Both the position numbers and the translations under genes were made by a program. Below the pieces are notes generated by a model that made no database searches, was not told the origin of the DNA, and saw only the letters and a list, made by a program, of their open reading frames with translations. Shown here piece after piece: positions 1 through 11,637 of a stretch of 48,852 nucleotides of DNA. The stretch comes from Tieghemiomyces parasiticus. Lineage: Eukaryota; Kickxellomycota; Dimargaritomycetes; Dimargaritales; Dimargaritaceae. Position 1 is the stretch's first letter. Each line of letters opens with the position of its first letter. Location of the stretch: assembly GCA_027575765.1 (NCBI GenBank), contig JANBPT010000274.1, positions 1 through 48,852 of the forward strand, read 5' to 3'.

Positions 1-539
1 TGAGCAGTGGGTGCTATCAACAAAAACTTGGGAGCATCTACGGCAAGGAGTCGAATGTTTTCAAATTAGACCATGGTTCACTTGACAACTTACCTCTCTT
101 CCTTGCCGCCAGGTCGACCTCTGAAGCCACCCTGCCAGACTGTACCACCTGTGCCCTGCAAGTTCTCATTGTTCATTAGGCATTCTAGGGCCGCAAGCCA
201 GGTTATAATCTATCAAAACTGGCTACCACACGGAGCTTGGCCACCCTTTGCCACACCACCATCAGCATGTGGCCAGCGTGCTCTCTTACAGGGCACCGCT
301 CCTCTGAAGCTGAGTCCTAGTCTTGCCATCCATCAAGCTACATTGGCCGACTGTACGGGGCCATGGTATTGGAACTGCCAGAGGAAGATCTTACAGGCCA
401 ATTGCTCAGCAGTTAGCTGGTCCATCACACCTCCCCTGGTATCATGTGTAATGCTCTGCGCAGGGACCGGAGGGGGAGGGCAGAGTTGTGCCGCTATTTC
501 AACTGCCGGATCCCCTGCAACCTTACCAGCAACCAGTAT

Positions 540-1080
540 AGCCAATGGGGATGTTGTGCCACCAATACCCTGGAGAAGTCAGACATGGGACCAGTGGCCA
601 CCTGCTGAACTCCGCCCCCACAAATGGCAATATTGCAGTATACTTGAATGCTCCACCCACTGGCTCTGATTGCTGGAGATGGTATCCTAAAGGTGACCCA
701 GTTCCAGCCTAGACCCGCTGGAGTCATACTAAACCCAAGGTCATACTGATGGTTTGTCTGCCCAGACACGGCCTATGGTCCTTGAGCTGCTAGTTCCCTT
801 AGGGCCAAGGTCCCTGTCAATCATTATGTAGAGTTGGGGAGGGTAATTTGCGCCTACATTTCACGCCTGAGAAATGGCACCTGGACGTTTGGATTGTTGT
901 CCCTTGTGGATCTACCACAGTAATACTCCACCACATTGTGCTGCAGCCACCCATGCTAAACTTTCCAACTCCAGAGTCAAACTTCTTCCAACTCCTCCTT
1001 ATAGTCTCAACCTAGCCCCCTTCCTTAAACTTCCTGCTGTTCAGGGATGCCAAAGGGCAGACTCAGTAGTAAGTACCTAT
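540..1080 (+). mobile_element. Degenerate Tc1/mariner-like transposase relic (copy A)
   Basis: The frame at 874-1089 reads a D/N-x-PPH block (LWIYHSNTPPHCAAAT), then V-K-L-L and PPYSLNLAP. That order matches the C-terminal catalytic part of DDE transposases of the Tc1/mariner superfamily (usual form DNAPxH ... PPYSPDLNP). The second catalytic Asp is replaced by Ser (HSN for HDN). A related stretch about 270 nt upstream reads LALIAGDG in another frame. Stops and frame changes separate the pieces, so no intact protein is encoded. The same blocks recur in the same relative order on the minus strand near 32.3-32.8 kb, with clear nucleotide similarity, which supports a dispersed repeat. Terminal inverted repeats and a TA duplication were not found, so the ends are approximate. 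Confidence 0.55.
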
Positions 1081-1089
1081 TTAGCGTAG

Positions 1090-2013
1090 ACTGGGTAAGC
1101 TAGGAGGAGGTATCGTGGCAGGGCGGGGCGGGGCGCAGGCAGGAAATGGAGAGACAACTAGGACACAACGAGCCAGAAATAAATGAAACCAAGAAGAAAA
1201 GGCCCTAACTGGATAAAAGGCGGCCCGCAGACTATGTAATAAATGTAATGGAAGAGTGGGACCATCGTGGGGATTGGAAAATATGCCTTCCATCAATCGG
1301 CAACTATTAGACGCAGCCACCAAGGCTGGGTGGCACCACCTAGGACGGAAAAGGCAGCCGGCAGGCCTCACTTGGGGTTTGAATCCGGGGGGTGGGCTGG
1401 TAGGCTTCAACAGCGGTCGCCATCTTTTCAAGATTTAGACCACCAGGGGTGATGATGCAGTTGAAGTAAAAGATTCAGCCTTCGAGACTCGTGTGTTCTA
1501 GGGTCCTCTAGTCCCTCTTCCCTTAACGAAAATAAACCCATTTGGTTGACGCGTTGTTCCCTCACGTTAACCTACTACCTTTGCAGGCCCCATTCCTCAG
1601 CTCTCCCCTTCCATCCTGCAAACAATTTCCATTTATTAATCAGGCGAAGGCAGACGGCGGAGAGTACAAGGTGGCCCACATGTGCTTTGGAACAACACAT
1701 GTATCTCAATTTTCATATTTTTAGTGCTTATCATGAATCATTCCTTCAGTCACTATCATGGATGAGGAAGGGGGGGTAGTCATAATCTTTATAGTAGGAA
1801 AAAGTTATACCCGGGTATGATTTAGTTTGGTTCTTCAACATCAGAGCGTCACTTAAAAACTGGTTGCTGATGTCAATATTTACTGGTAAGAACAACTGAA
1901 CCTAAATGGGCTCTACGTAAAATATATATGGATGTTTGGATATATACCACACTCACACACACACACATACACACAATAACTTGTCCCCCGACGGCATTGT
2001 CCATACTACAGAG
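1090..2013. other. Spacer between transposase relic and APP1-like gene
   Basis: I see no supported gene here. The stretch holds a CA/TG microsatellite at about 1948-1975 and AT-rich sequence downstream of the minus-strand APP1-like gene. A TTTATT at about 1632 (AATAAA on the minus strand) could be a distant polyadenylation signal for that gene. Confidence 0.5.
1948..1975. repeat. CA/TG dinucleotide microsatellite
   Basis: An imperfect run of CA repeats interrupted by single T substitutions. It lies just beyond the 3' end of the minus-strand APP1-like gene, in the likely 3' UTR or spacer. Confidence 0.8.
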
Positions 2014-4440
2014 CTACTTACGCTGCCGACTGCCTAAATATTGGGCGACGACGGGGCAGTCACGTACGCGGTCGGCGCCCTGGAACAGTTCCCACTGGTC
2101 GTCCCGCAGGTGCGAGAAGACACGGTCGACGCGATCGTAAAACTCCATTAGAGCCACAGCCTCCCTACTGGCCGCAGTGTCGTACAAAATGTTATCGGAT
2201 ATCTGCTCCGGTCGAGTTCCGTTTCCGCCGCCGCCGCCGCCGCCACCGGTTGGATAATCGTGTGGGCCGTTGCGCTGACTGGGAGTAGACGCAGTGATGC
2301 CACGCGGGGTGCCATAAATAGACTGACCGTGTGGATCAGGTGGATGGGAGGCGCCCCCACCACTGCCACCGCCAACACTTCCGGCCAAATTTCGGAGACT
2401 CATCTTGGACACCATCTTACGGAGTGAGCTCTGGGAAACGTTTCGTGGTAGCCACGAGGATGGAGCATGCGCCGAGGGTGTGGTGAGGGTGACCGACGAG
2501 GGCGCGAAGGGATGGTGCGGCTCATAGGGCGGTGGGTTAGGATGTGGGTGGTTGGTGATCTTTGGCGTGGATTCGGCCCCCGCTCGTGGCCTGTCATTCT
2601 GGGGCTTCGTGGCGCCATCCGGTCGACTGCCAATTGCCGATAACTGGTTGGCCAGTGCACGGCGGGACAGATTCTCCACCTCCGCACCGCCCGTTACTGT
2701 CCGAGTGGACGGCGCCAGTACTACCGAGTCGCTCTCATAACCGGATGAGGCACGGGATAGTGGCGGCGATCCAGAGTGCTGCGATGAGGCCGATGACGAC
2801 AGGGTGAATGAAGACCCCGGGGAGGATGGATTCGAAACTGGTAATGATTTGGCCGCCGCTGAGACGGCCAGCAAGTCGGGGTCGCTATGGTGGAAGGGCT
2901 GATCCCCCTCCGAGAGTGATGTTCGCAGTATGGGCTTCTTGATTGGACTGCTACCGGCGTATCCGGGCGTCCCCAGCGGGCTCCGCTCTGTCTCGGCCCG
3001 GGTGGGCGGGGTACAACTATCACTGTCACTCTTCGTGTCAGGGACGTGGGGGTCGGGGGAGGTGATATCTCGGATAAAGATCTTGACGACTTGGTTGGGG
3101 AACTCTCGAGCGATATCGGCGTAGAGCTCCATATCCATTTGGCCACTGTCACCAACGAAAATGAATTTGCGGTAGGGAAAATCGGCCAGGATTCCGCGGA
3201 TGGCGTCGCGCTTCCCGTCAGCGGGGCTCTGCAAGAAACTGAAGCGGGAGCCGCCCTCGCCCGTATCCCACATTTTGAGGTGGGCGCTGCCCGGCGGGAA
3301 ATTGTTCTCGCGGAAAAACTTTTGCAACGTGGGTAGCAGCTGCCAGGGACTGTTGCTTACGTAGTGGAAATGAACGCCCTGTTCCCACCATGATCGGTAT
3401 AGCGCCGCCATCCCAGGGACCTGTTGGGACCGTTGGAACAGCGTGTTCTGCATGAGGGCTAGTTTCCCGCCCGTCACGTTGGAAATCTTGATGGTGTCAT
3501 CAATATCAGAAATCACTGACGTGCCGTAGGGACTAATCAGGTCTGCCACTCCGAACGACGGGGTCGAATTGTGGTACAGGAAGCCTTCCAGGCGGAGTAG
3601 CATGTGACCCCGCATTGCCGCATCCTTCGTCTCGGGCGAGGCTTCACCCAGCCAATGCATTACATCGCGGTTGGAGACCTGGAGGTAGCTGCTGAACCGG
3701 CCGTTCTCGGCGTAGACGCGGACGGAGTCAGAGCCCTGGCGGGGCAGCTCAGAGGTACGTCGCGGTAGGGGTGGGGCGGTATGAGAGGGCGGCCGGGCGG
3801 ATGTGAGCGATGCTGCCGAGGAACCGTTGGGCTGGGCGTTGGCCATGGTCGCGTTATAGGCACTGGTATTAGGTCCTGGGTTGGGTTCAACTGGGTCACC
3901 CTCGATCACCATGTGCGTGGGCACGGTGAGCCCTGCGACCCGGACACTGACCGTGGTGTTGCGCATGGTGTCAGCCATCAGCATACTGAACCGGTCCGTA
4001 AACATGGAGCGGGCTTCTTCCTCGGCACCGCTCCCCGTCATCTTCCGGGCTAGCGCCAGTGCCACCCTGACCTTGCGACTATTGGAATTAGTCGTGTAGG
4101 TCCAACCTTTGGTCCGGACGCGCCAGCCGTCCTTCTCTGGTGGGGATATGAGTGGAGCGTAGTCCAAGCGGTGGCGGATGCGAGGCAGGTGAGCAAGAAT
4201 GACCGGGCACAGAAACTTACGAGTGGCAACTCTACCGCTCAACCCACGCGGTTTCTTCCTGGCAGAGGATATTGCCGGGGCTCAGAAGAGGCATCTGATT
4301 GGTCTGGCCGAGCTACATTTCTTCCGCCCCTTAATCACCCCTGACGACGATCGCTAGCACCTTAACAACCTCATGCCACACGCAAACTTACCTTTAGTCG
4401 CATAGGTAGGAAACAGGAGTAGGTTCGTGTCAGACTGCAT
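2014..4440 (-). CDS. APP1: APP1-like phosphatidate phosphatase (actin patch protein family)
   Basis: App1 is a Mg-dependent phosphatidate phosphatase that makes diacylglycerol at cortical actin patches. The protein carries the family signature SDIDDTIKISNVT, with catalytic DxDxT at about residues 247-251, followed by HFHYVSNSPWQL, the DGKRDAI region and KFIFVGDSGQMD; these are the later HAD-type motifs. I rebuild it as exon 1 4440-4392 (start MQSDTNLLLFPTYATK, the usual N-terminus of this family), exon 2 4280-4221 and exon 3 4136-2014, giving 743 aa. Both introns have GTAAGT donors. Intron 2 (84 nt) is a multiple of three and open, so it might be retained. The C-terminal half is Ser/Pro-rich and low complexity, with a poly-Gly run encoded by GCC repeats near 2225-2247. 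The stop overlaps a GTAAGTAG donor consensus (2021-2014), so a further short exon is possible. Confidence 0.88.
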
Positions 4441-5859
4441 GGCGGAGTTGCTAAGATGGTGGGTGAATCGTCAGGAAATAGGTAAGCATGCGGGCAGGTG
4501 GTGTCTAGTACTCGCGAAATGGGGCCTCCAGAGAGCTTGTACTGAATTGGGCTGAACTACTGAATTAGGGTGGGCACCCAGGGAAACTGAAGTCGGTGGT
4601 TTAAGCGAGGGCGGGAGTGGCAGAGTCTAAAGAAGCGAGGAGAGGCATCCCGGTCGGATAGGAGAAGGTAGGTCTGGGCGATTGAGACGCACCTAGTCCT
4701 AGGTAGCAGCAGTGATGCAGAAACAAGTCTCAGGCAGGAGGACAAGGTGCTAGAGGGAAGGCAACGAAGGACGGGGAGGGGGCCTGGGTTTAGTTTGACG
4801 GGTGTCACGTCTGGTGCGGAGGCGCGCAGTGAGAACGCTGAAGGAGTACGGTCGAGTCGTGACAACTCCGCGCCGGGTAATAGACCCAATGGCCGAGCAA
4901 TTATTTCATCGCCCACCCCCCCCCCCCCGACGTGGCTGAGGCTGCCGCTGGGGGTGTTTTTTAGGGGGGGGGGGTTGGAGAGCAGTGGCCAGTAATTTTA
5001 GATGCATCGGTTCGTAGAGGGCAGAATTTCGTCATTGCATTGTGAGGGTGACGGTGGCGGAAACACGTAGATGGACAGAACCCTTGGTATCATATACGTG
5101 GAACGACGGGCAGTTATCTCTACCAGTATCTGTAGCGAGGGTCAGAAGGCCGTACAATGTGCGCCCTTATGACGATCTTCAGGTTGCCATGCATCGAGGG
5201 CTTAGGTAGTGGTGGGGTGAGTCAAGGTTGGAGCAGAAGTCGCTAATGCGTGTCATACACTCAACTCCCCCTTTAGCCAATTAAGGTGTCAAATGCACCC
5301 TCCAGGTCGTGGCTTCGTCCCACCAGTGGTTACAATGGTCAACCTGCAATAGCATTCCCAAGGCACGCTAATGTGACCAGGTCACGGTTCTAACCTCCAG
5401 ACGGAGTTGTTGGTACCAGTCAGTTCCGGAGGTATGTACCAGGCGGGGTGGAGGCGGCCTAGCGAGTTACGTCTAGTACCATCACGCCCAGGGCTTGTAT
5501 TCTTCCTATCGCATCTGCGTCCAGCAAACTTATGTCATTGAGAACCCTGTACTGACAACAGCGGCACAGCCCCACACTTAAGTTGCTAGGGCATAATTGT
5601 CCGATGTGGAAAACGGAGCGTGAAATGGTGCACCGGTGCCAATGGGGCCAATCTGGCGATTATATATATATATTATCTAAACAAGGTTGGCGCGCCCTGG
5701 TAAAACCGGGTACTGTTCGTCGGTAACGAACGCTACGAAAGGTGAACTCACGGACCCAATATACAGCAGGGAAATCAGCGCCGGTGAGCTCCACGTGGGT
5801 GCGACTATTGGCAGTGAGAAATGGCAAGCACTTTTGGCCCTTGGTTTAAGAGCTGCGCC
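4441..5859. other. Spacer between APP1-like gene and CP-motif gene
   Basis: No supported gene. It contains the APP1-like promoter side, a poly-C run near 4914-4929, a poly-G run near 4963-4972, an AT dinucleotide run near 5660-5672 and an isolated CACGTG E-box near 5793. The open frames here look like chance. Confidence 0.5.
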
Positions 5860-8800
5860 CTAACCGCTCGAGCTGCCTGGACTCCGAGCTTGGCGCATAC
5901 GGGAGAAAGGGCATTGCGGCGGTGGATTAACACCTTCTTGTTGGTTCGCCGATTTTGCAGTAGCGCCCGTGACCGGGCACTTCAGTTCGTCTCCATTCAC
6001 ATCGGCCTCTTCGTCGACCTTCGCACCATTCAGTTTTTCAGGTTGGCGCATACGAGAGAAAGGACATTGGGGCGGAGGACAAGAACCCTCCGGGCGATCA
6101 GTCAAGGCCGCGGTCGCTCCAGTCACCGGACATTTAGAGGCCGTTTCACCAGTAACGATTGCCTCTTCCTTGCCACTGTCAGGGTCGGACGGTCGCTGTT
6201 TCTGCCTTGAAAAGGAGTTTGGTGGCGATGGGCTGTTCGCTTTCTTACTGACATCATCCTCAGTGGAAGCTGCCTGGGAATGCAAATAAGCGGCCAGGCC
6301 TTTCTCATCCAACGAGGGCTCGGGGGCGCTGTCGACCGGCCCAGACAGCACGGTTCGCTCAAAGCGGGCTCCCGGATCGAACCCGGCGAAGAAGTCGTCA
6401 ATTTCCTCGTCAGTAACCTCCGACAGTGAAGTGTGCTGCCATTTCAGCTTGGCAACCTGATACATACGATGCCGGAAAGGGTGGTGAAGTGAGGTGGGTC
6501 AGAGGGTTAACACGGGCCTATTGGGAGGGTGGCTGACGGTTCGACACGGATGCGTTAGCCGCTGGTCGGCACCAGCGACCAGCGTCGATTGGGCAAATAC
6601 TCTATGTACCAGGCTGACCTACCGGTACGTCCTCCACCTGTGCATTGAGGTAGGTGTAAAAATCGTCCGTCAGCGAGAATTGCTGGGCGATGTAGAACTC
6701 GAGCTGGTCGCACTGCTCCACGCAGAGTGTGTGGGCCATGTTCACCGCTTCCATCATGATCTGAAGGTTCGGAGGTAAGCCAGGTACAGCAAAGAGTTTA
6801 GGTGGGCAGGTAAGGGTTAGCCAGGGGTTCCGGGCAAGGCCAAATATCAGAGGCGCTGCCTACTAGGGGGTGTTTAAACCGATCCGTAGACACCGTATTT
6901 AACGTACCCGAATAAGGAGTGGTGAATTCTCTGTGATACTTTGGCTGCACGCCTGGGCCCAGGCGGTGGGTATCCGCTCGAATGCATCTACCAGCTGTTG
7001 GGCAGTCTGGACATTAGACAGGTGCTTCTCAATCAGCGGCTTCCAAGCGTCGAGGCGGGATGGTCCCGGATAGGCGCGCTCGGATTCGTAGGTGAGGCGG
7101 ATGGCAATATCGCGTGTGGCCGCCGAGGCACCTCCGTTGTCACCCGCACCACCGTCTGTCGTCCCGCCGACCATACAAAGCTTACGCCGCAGCTCGTCGT
7201 AGCGGGCCGCCGGAACGAAACAGTCAAGGATCTTGAGTTGCAGCATCTCGGGAGGGCGGAGTTTGAGCCCGCGGTAGAAGAGGAGGAAGTATGCCAGGGA
7301 ATTGTTCGTGATTGAGGCGGTGCCAGGTGGTGCGGTTGTGTTAGAAGTTGTCTCGGGATCCCCCTGTCGACCATTCAAATAGTCCTGGGGGTCCTCAAGG
7401 GACAGTGATCCGAAACGAGGCTGGCTGATCTCGGGGCTGGCCATCGTTTCCAAATAATTACCGCCGAGGGTGGCGCCTAGACGGGACAGCAAGTAAAGAC
7501 CTGAAACGGGCAGCCAGGGGAACAAATTGTCGCCGAGTGGGCTGAGACAGAGGCAAGCGTTTTCGGTACCGATATTATAGCGGTAGGTCGAGATGAAGTC
7601 TGCCATGGACCGGTGGGCCATCCCGTCCATCATACTGATGTAGGATAAGTGGCCCGAAGCCTGAATGTTCTGGTCGACGAGAACGTAAAAGTTGCGCAGG
7701 GTGGCCAGGTAGGCCTCACGGCCCCCAGTAGCGACGAATCGGTTCCGGGCGGTCGCCGCAGTGGGCGGTGGCCCGTCGCGGTCCTCGGCCAAGGCTGACT
7801 TGTGCATCCGGCGGTAGTCAGCCTGGCGATCCGACAAGTCAACACCGGGCTGAAAGTACACATCCTCGCGAGGCGGTGGGGGTCCGGGTGCCTTAGCGGA
7901 GACCGCCGTATGTTTGGGCTGCCAGGCACGCCGACGGGCAATGATGAGAGTTCGGGCGCCGTGGTAGATGGCCTCCGACAGCAGGTAGGGCACGGTGCCG
8001 ATGTAGCGGCGGATCAGCGCGGGGTCCCAGGCCCGGGCAGTCTCGTAGTCCGGAAAGAGGTGCTGCAGGGTGATACCGACGCGTTGCTGGTCAAAAATGG
8101 CGTCCAGGTCGCGCGCGGTCGCCGACCCATGGTTCCAGGTATGGGCGAACGGGCATTTGGCGGCGGCTGAATTGCGGTCGTCGCGCCGTTTGCGGTATGC
8201 CAAATAACCCTTGATATTTAAAGGCCGCACTTTCTTGGAGAAGTAGTAGAGCTGACACTTGAGCACCTGGGCGTCCAGGTCCTTGGCATCGGCCCAGTTG
8301 GGCCGGTGGGCCCGGAATTCGCTCAGAACCTGCTGTAGGCCCGCCTGGAAAGCCTGATCACTAGCAAAATTATAGTTATCGAAGTAGCGGTAAGCGGCCA
8401 GCGCGTCGTTATCCTTGTCGCCATCCGCTGGCGGTGAAGTTGAGGCCGACGACCGGCCGTCGGAACTAGACTCGGACTCCGGTCCGAAGTCCGCCGCCAG
8501 CTGGCGAAACCGGGCGTACTTGACTGGATCGATCGGTTTTCCCAGTTTGGTAAAGTAATGCAGCCGGAGCTGGAGCAGCTGGTCTGATGTCAGATTGTGG
8601 TCCCCCGCTGGCGGTGCAGCGGCGGCGGTAGCTTGACTATCGTTGGCAGACGCTGGCTTGGAACTGGGCTGGGCGGGACCGGAGCAGACCTCTTGTAGAC
8701 CCCGCTGGTACGTGGCGTCGGTATCCCATGGATACTTGTCAAACTCGTGGAACCGTTTAAGCTCCTCCACACTGAAGGGACACACAGCCAGACTGCTATT

Positions 8801-8884
8801 ATGTGCGTTAAGCGAAGCAGTACGGTCAGCGTGGGCTGTGATAGCCACGCGGTTCAGGGCAGCTCGGCGGGGGTCGGACGCCAT
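5860..8884 (-). CDS. Unrecognised protein with repeated Cys-Pro-Phe/Val motifs
   Basis: Rebuilt from three exons, all joining in phase 0: 8884-6908, 6760-6623 (begins IMMEAVNMAHTLCVEQCDQL) and 6456-5860, giving 903 aa from the ATG of MASDPRRAALN. Another ATG in frame at 8998 (MSISPPTG) would add 38 residues. I do not recognise the family. Two related modules lie near the N-terminus: FHEFDKYPWDTDATYQRGLQ and FDNYNFASDQAFQAGLQ, each followed about 40-50 residues later by an HYF/YYF-x-K segment. CPF occurs at residue 34 (AVCPFSVEEL) and near 243 (AAKCPFAHTW). Exon 3 repeats KCPVTGATA followed by PPPQCPFSRMRQ twice with a 51-residue period. Cys-Pro-Phe/Val pairs resemble heme regulatory motifs, so heme or redox sensing is a guess. 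There is no signal peptide. It is divergent from the FCP1-like gene at 10.3 kb. The gene call is firm, the function is not. Confidence 0.8.
5890..6135 (-). repeat. 153-bp coding tandem repeat (CPVTGATA / CPFSRMRQ units)
   Basis: Two direct copies with a 153-bp period inside exon 3 of the CP-motif gene: unit 1 covers about 6135-5983 and unit 2 starts at 5982 and is shorter at its end. On the plus strand the block ttggcgcatacg recurs at about 5890 and 6043. Both units keep the CPV and CPF pairs while the linkers differ, so the motif spacing appears to be maintained. Confidence 0.85.
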
Positions 8885-8999
8885 ATGGTGAAGGGGTGAG
8901 CAGCTGTAGGAAGGCGAGGTGTGGCGAGGAGGTAGAGGAAAGGGAGCGAGGAGGGGTTTTCGAGGCGATAAATGGCCAGTGGGGGGGGAGATTGACATT

Positions 9000-10311
9000 C
9001 GGCTGAGACGTGGCAATGTGAAGGTTTTAGAAACGGCCACTGGAATGGCAGAAGGTAGGTAGGAGCCTTGGAGAATGGTTCCTCATCGGCCGCACTCGTA
9101 GCGGAAGCCAAGCCACGGGTGGCACGGAGGCTCAGGCGCCAGAGTCTATTTCGGGGCCAGGCGCACCTGGTTCAGGGGGGAGGGGTGCTTGAGCCTGCTA
9201 GGATGGAACGCCTGAGAGGAGAGCCTTGGGCTGTTCGTGACGTTCGGTTGAGTGATGTCAATGTGAGAGGGGGCAGGGTACGGGGGACGAGAGGATAGAG
9301 GATCGCTGGGACGTGACGTCGGCTGGTCGATGCGATTGCGATAAACGTGCTGGCTGTCAGGGGACGTATGGGAGTTAAAGAGTGCGTCCACGGCGACAAT
9401 CGGATACCAAAGAAGGCTTGATTAGGGAACTGGGGCTATTGACGAAGGGACAAGCGGTAGGGGGGTGCTTTGTTGTACGTCGCATACGAAATAGTGCGGG
9501 GTCAGCCCGCCTGGTATGTAGAACGTGTTTGCCACTTGAGGTAGGGAGGCCGGCTATTGAGCCGGGAAGGTTTCAGCAGGCACGGCGGTTGGCTGGGGAG
9601 GGTCCGGTGCGCCAGCCTCACGTTGGGGGCTACGAAATGGCTGTGGTGTGCTAGGTCTTCACATGCCGGTTTTGGCCTCGATCGCCCTGGACTCACAGCC
9701 GCGTACGAGGCTTCTCCTTGTCTCCAAACGTTGGTTGCAAAGGGACACAATCGCCAGCATCATACTGCGGCAGGCGATCCAGGGACACTGGATGCCGACT
9801 TGAGCCGGACTGTCTGCTCAGGGACTTCCCACCAGACCGGTTTAGCTTACAGAAGAGGTTGGGCCTCAGCACACCTTTTAACCGGAACCTTATATAGGAA
9901 TGGGCTTACCTACGAAGTGATGGAACCTCGGTAGGACACTTTATCAGTCACCGCAGCCGTCCTGAGTTTGTATCACCACCACGCATAACAGCGACTCCGC
10001 TAACCAGTGGTCCTCACCCCAAACGCAAAGATCCTGCGCGGTGGTAAACCAAGGAAACACCGACTGCCGTTCCATTATAAATAGGCGGTGTTTATGCACC
10101 TTAGTATAGGGCATCGACGTTTCCCTCCTTTTTACTTATTGTGTGTTAAGGCACGACAAGGCCCTACTCTAACGATTACACCAAAATTCCCCAACTCGAA
10201 TTCGCCATCGACCGTTGAGCACGGTAGTCTTAAAGCTGGACCTTGTTTCTCTGGGTCAGCTGCTACATCATGCTCTATTAGCATGCCCTATTAGAGGTAC
10301 AATCTACCGGC
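9000..10311. other. Divergent intergenic region
   Basis: It lies between the minus-strand CP-motif gene and the plus-strand FCP1-like gene, so it probably holds both promoters. Short open frames on both strands have no recognisable domain. No other feature was found. Confidence 0.5.
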
Positions 10312-11637
10312 ATGTCCGCTCCTCGCTACTTTTCATTGTCTCTTTGGCAGCCCCGTCCGTTCCAACTTCGCCGCTCCTTTGTTCCCCTTACCAGTCGGCG
10401 CCTCATTTCTAACACTATTTCCGCCGCCATGTCTGGTGCCCAGAATCCACCAGCACGGCAGAATAAGGGCCTGAACCCCAGTCCCGGCCGGCCCCAGAAG
10501 ACCACCGCACCAGCGAATGCATCAGTCAACATGGACGAGCTAACCGAGTTAGCAGGTCAACTGCAATTGCGGGACGAAGCCGCGCTACCTAATACGAAAC
10601 CGCCGTGGGTTGTTCGATCGGTCTATAGACCCCCTCACCGTGTAAGGGCCGAGACCACAGTGTCAGCCCGACAGGCCATATCATTTCCCAGCCCCGTGGT
10701 AGATGTACCAGCCAGCCACTTTGACGGCCGTGACCGCTTTCCACTTCTCTTTGTTCTTGACTTGAACGGTACGCTTTTGTAAGTCACCCCTACTGACATT
10801 TATGCTTGATCGATTCGTATGGTCTTTCAACGGGGACACCAATATGCCTCGTAAAGCCCTACACATCTAAACATTCCAACCCCCCATCTCCTATGTACCG
10901 ATCGACACGTCCTCCCTAGGCACCGCCGAAATAATGGAATACACCCGCGCCCCTTTGTCAAGGAGTTTTTGACCTATCTCCTGGAAAACTTTTACGTGCT
11001 CATCTGGAGCTCGGCTCAGAAGCATAACGTGGATAGGATGATTGGGCGACTGCTGGGTGAGCACCAGCGCCACCTTGTCGGCCGATGGCACCGGGACTAC
11101 TGTGATCTAGTCCGCCCGAAGTCTCACGGCGGCAACACTAACCAGGCCTTTCTCACAAGCAGAGAGGCAGCCGCGGCCCGATATAAGCCGTTGGCCCTCA
11201 AGGACCTCGATAAGATTTGGAAGATTCACAAACCCCGTACCGCGCAGGCCTCGCCGTCTACTCTGAGACGAAATGGGACCCACCGGCATCAGCCGCAGCC
11301 CATTTGGATGATGGAGGGCGCTCTGTTGGAGACAGTAGATGCCCGGACCCATCAAATGCTCCGTTGGCACCGCGGTAATACCCTAATCGTGGACGATTCA
11401 ACTGATAAAGTCCGTTACCACGGCAGCAACCACATTGCCATTGAAGATTTTGAGGCCAACCCTAGCCCGTACGATAACGACCTCGAGGCACTACTATCGT
11501 ACGTCAAGAAACTGCACGCATCGGAGCATGCTAAGGCGGGCGCCGATATAACACAGTTCGATATTACCAAATATCTCCAGCGGAATCCCTGGACCGAGTT
11601 CCGCGCCGCGGTTCCCCGTCGTGTGAACCGCGGATGA
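10312..11637 (+). CDS. FCP1-homology (NIF/HAD) domain protein with DLNGT motif
   Basis: Two exons, 10312-10778 and 10920-11637, with a GTAAGT donor and CCTAG acceptor, give 394 aa. The join restores DLNGTLL-HRRNNGIHPRPFVKEF, continuing into LTYLLENFYVLIWSSAQKHNVDRM. This is the classic start of an FCP1-homology (NLI-interacting factor) phosphatase domain. The late motif NTLIVDDSTDKVRYH is present near the C-terminus. HAD motif I is D150-L-N152-G-T, so the second Asp, normally the general acid/base, is Asn. Activity may be altered or lost, although DLNGT forms may be the norm in this subfamily. The first 40 residues are rich in Arg, Ser and hydrophobics and almost free of acidic residues, compatible with a mitochondrial presequence. 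A second ATG at 10429 (MSGAQNPP) could give a form without it. Confidence 0.85.

Noticed and set aside
73..669. 198-codon open frame as a host gene
   Set aside because: Composition is not protein-like, and the 3' end overlaps the segment shared with transposase relic B, so it is more likely part of the element or chance.
2148..3336. Several plus- and minus-strand open frames overlapping the APP1-like gene
   Set aside because: They are shadow frames of a GC-rich coding exon with a clear conserved domain in the chosen frame.
5800..5890. tRNA-like D-arm on the minus strand (AGCTCGAGCGGTTAGGGC)
   Set aside because: A D-arm-like stem can be drawn, but no anticodon stem or T-loop (GGTTCRANNCC) follows, and it overlaps the stop of the CP-motif gene.
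6360..6385. B-box-like GGGTTCGATCC on the minus strand
   Set aside because: It lies within the coding sequence for AGFDPGARF and no tRNA cloverleaf can be built around it.
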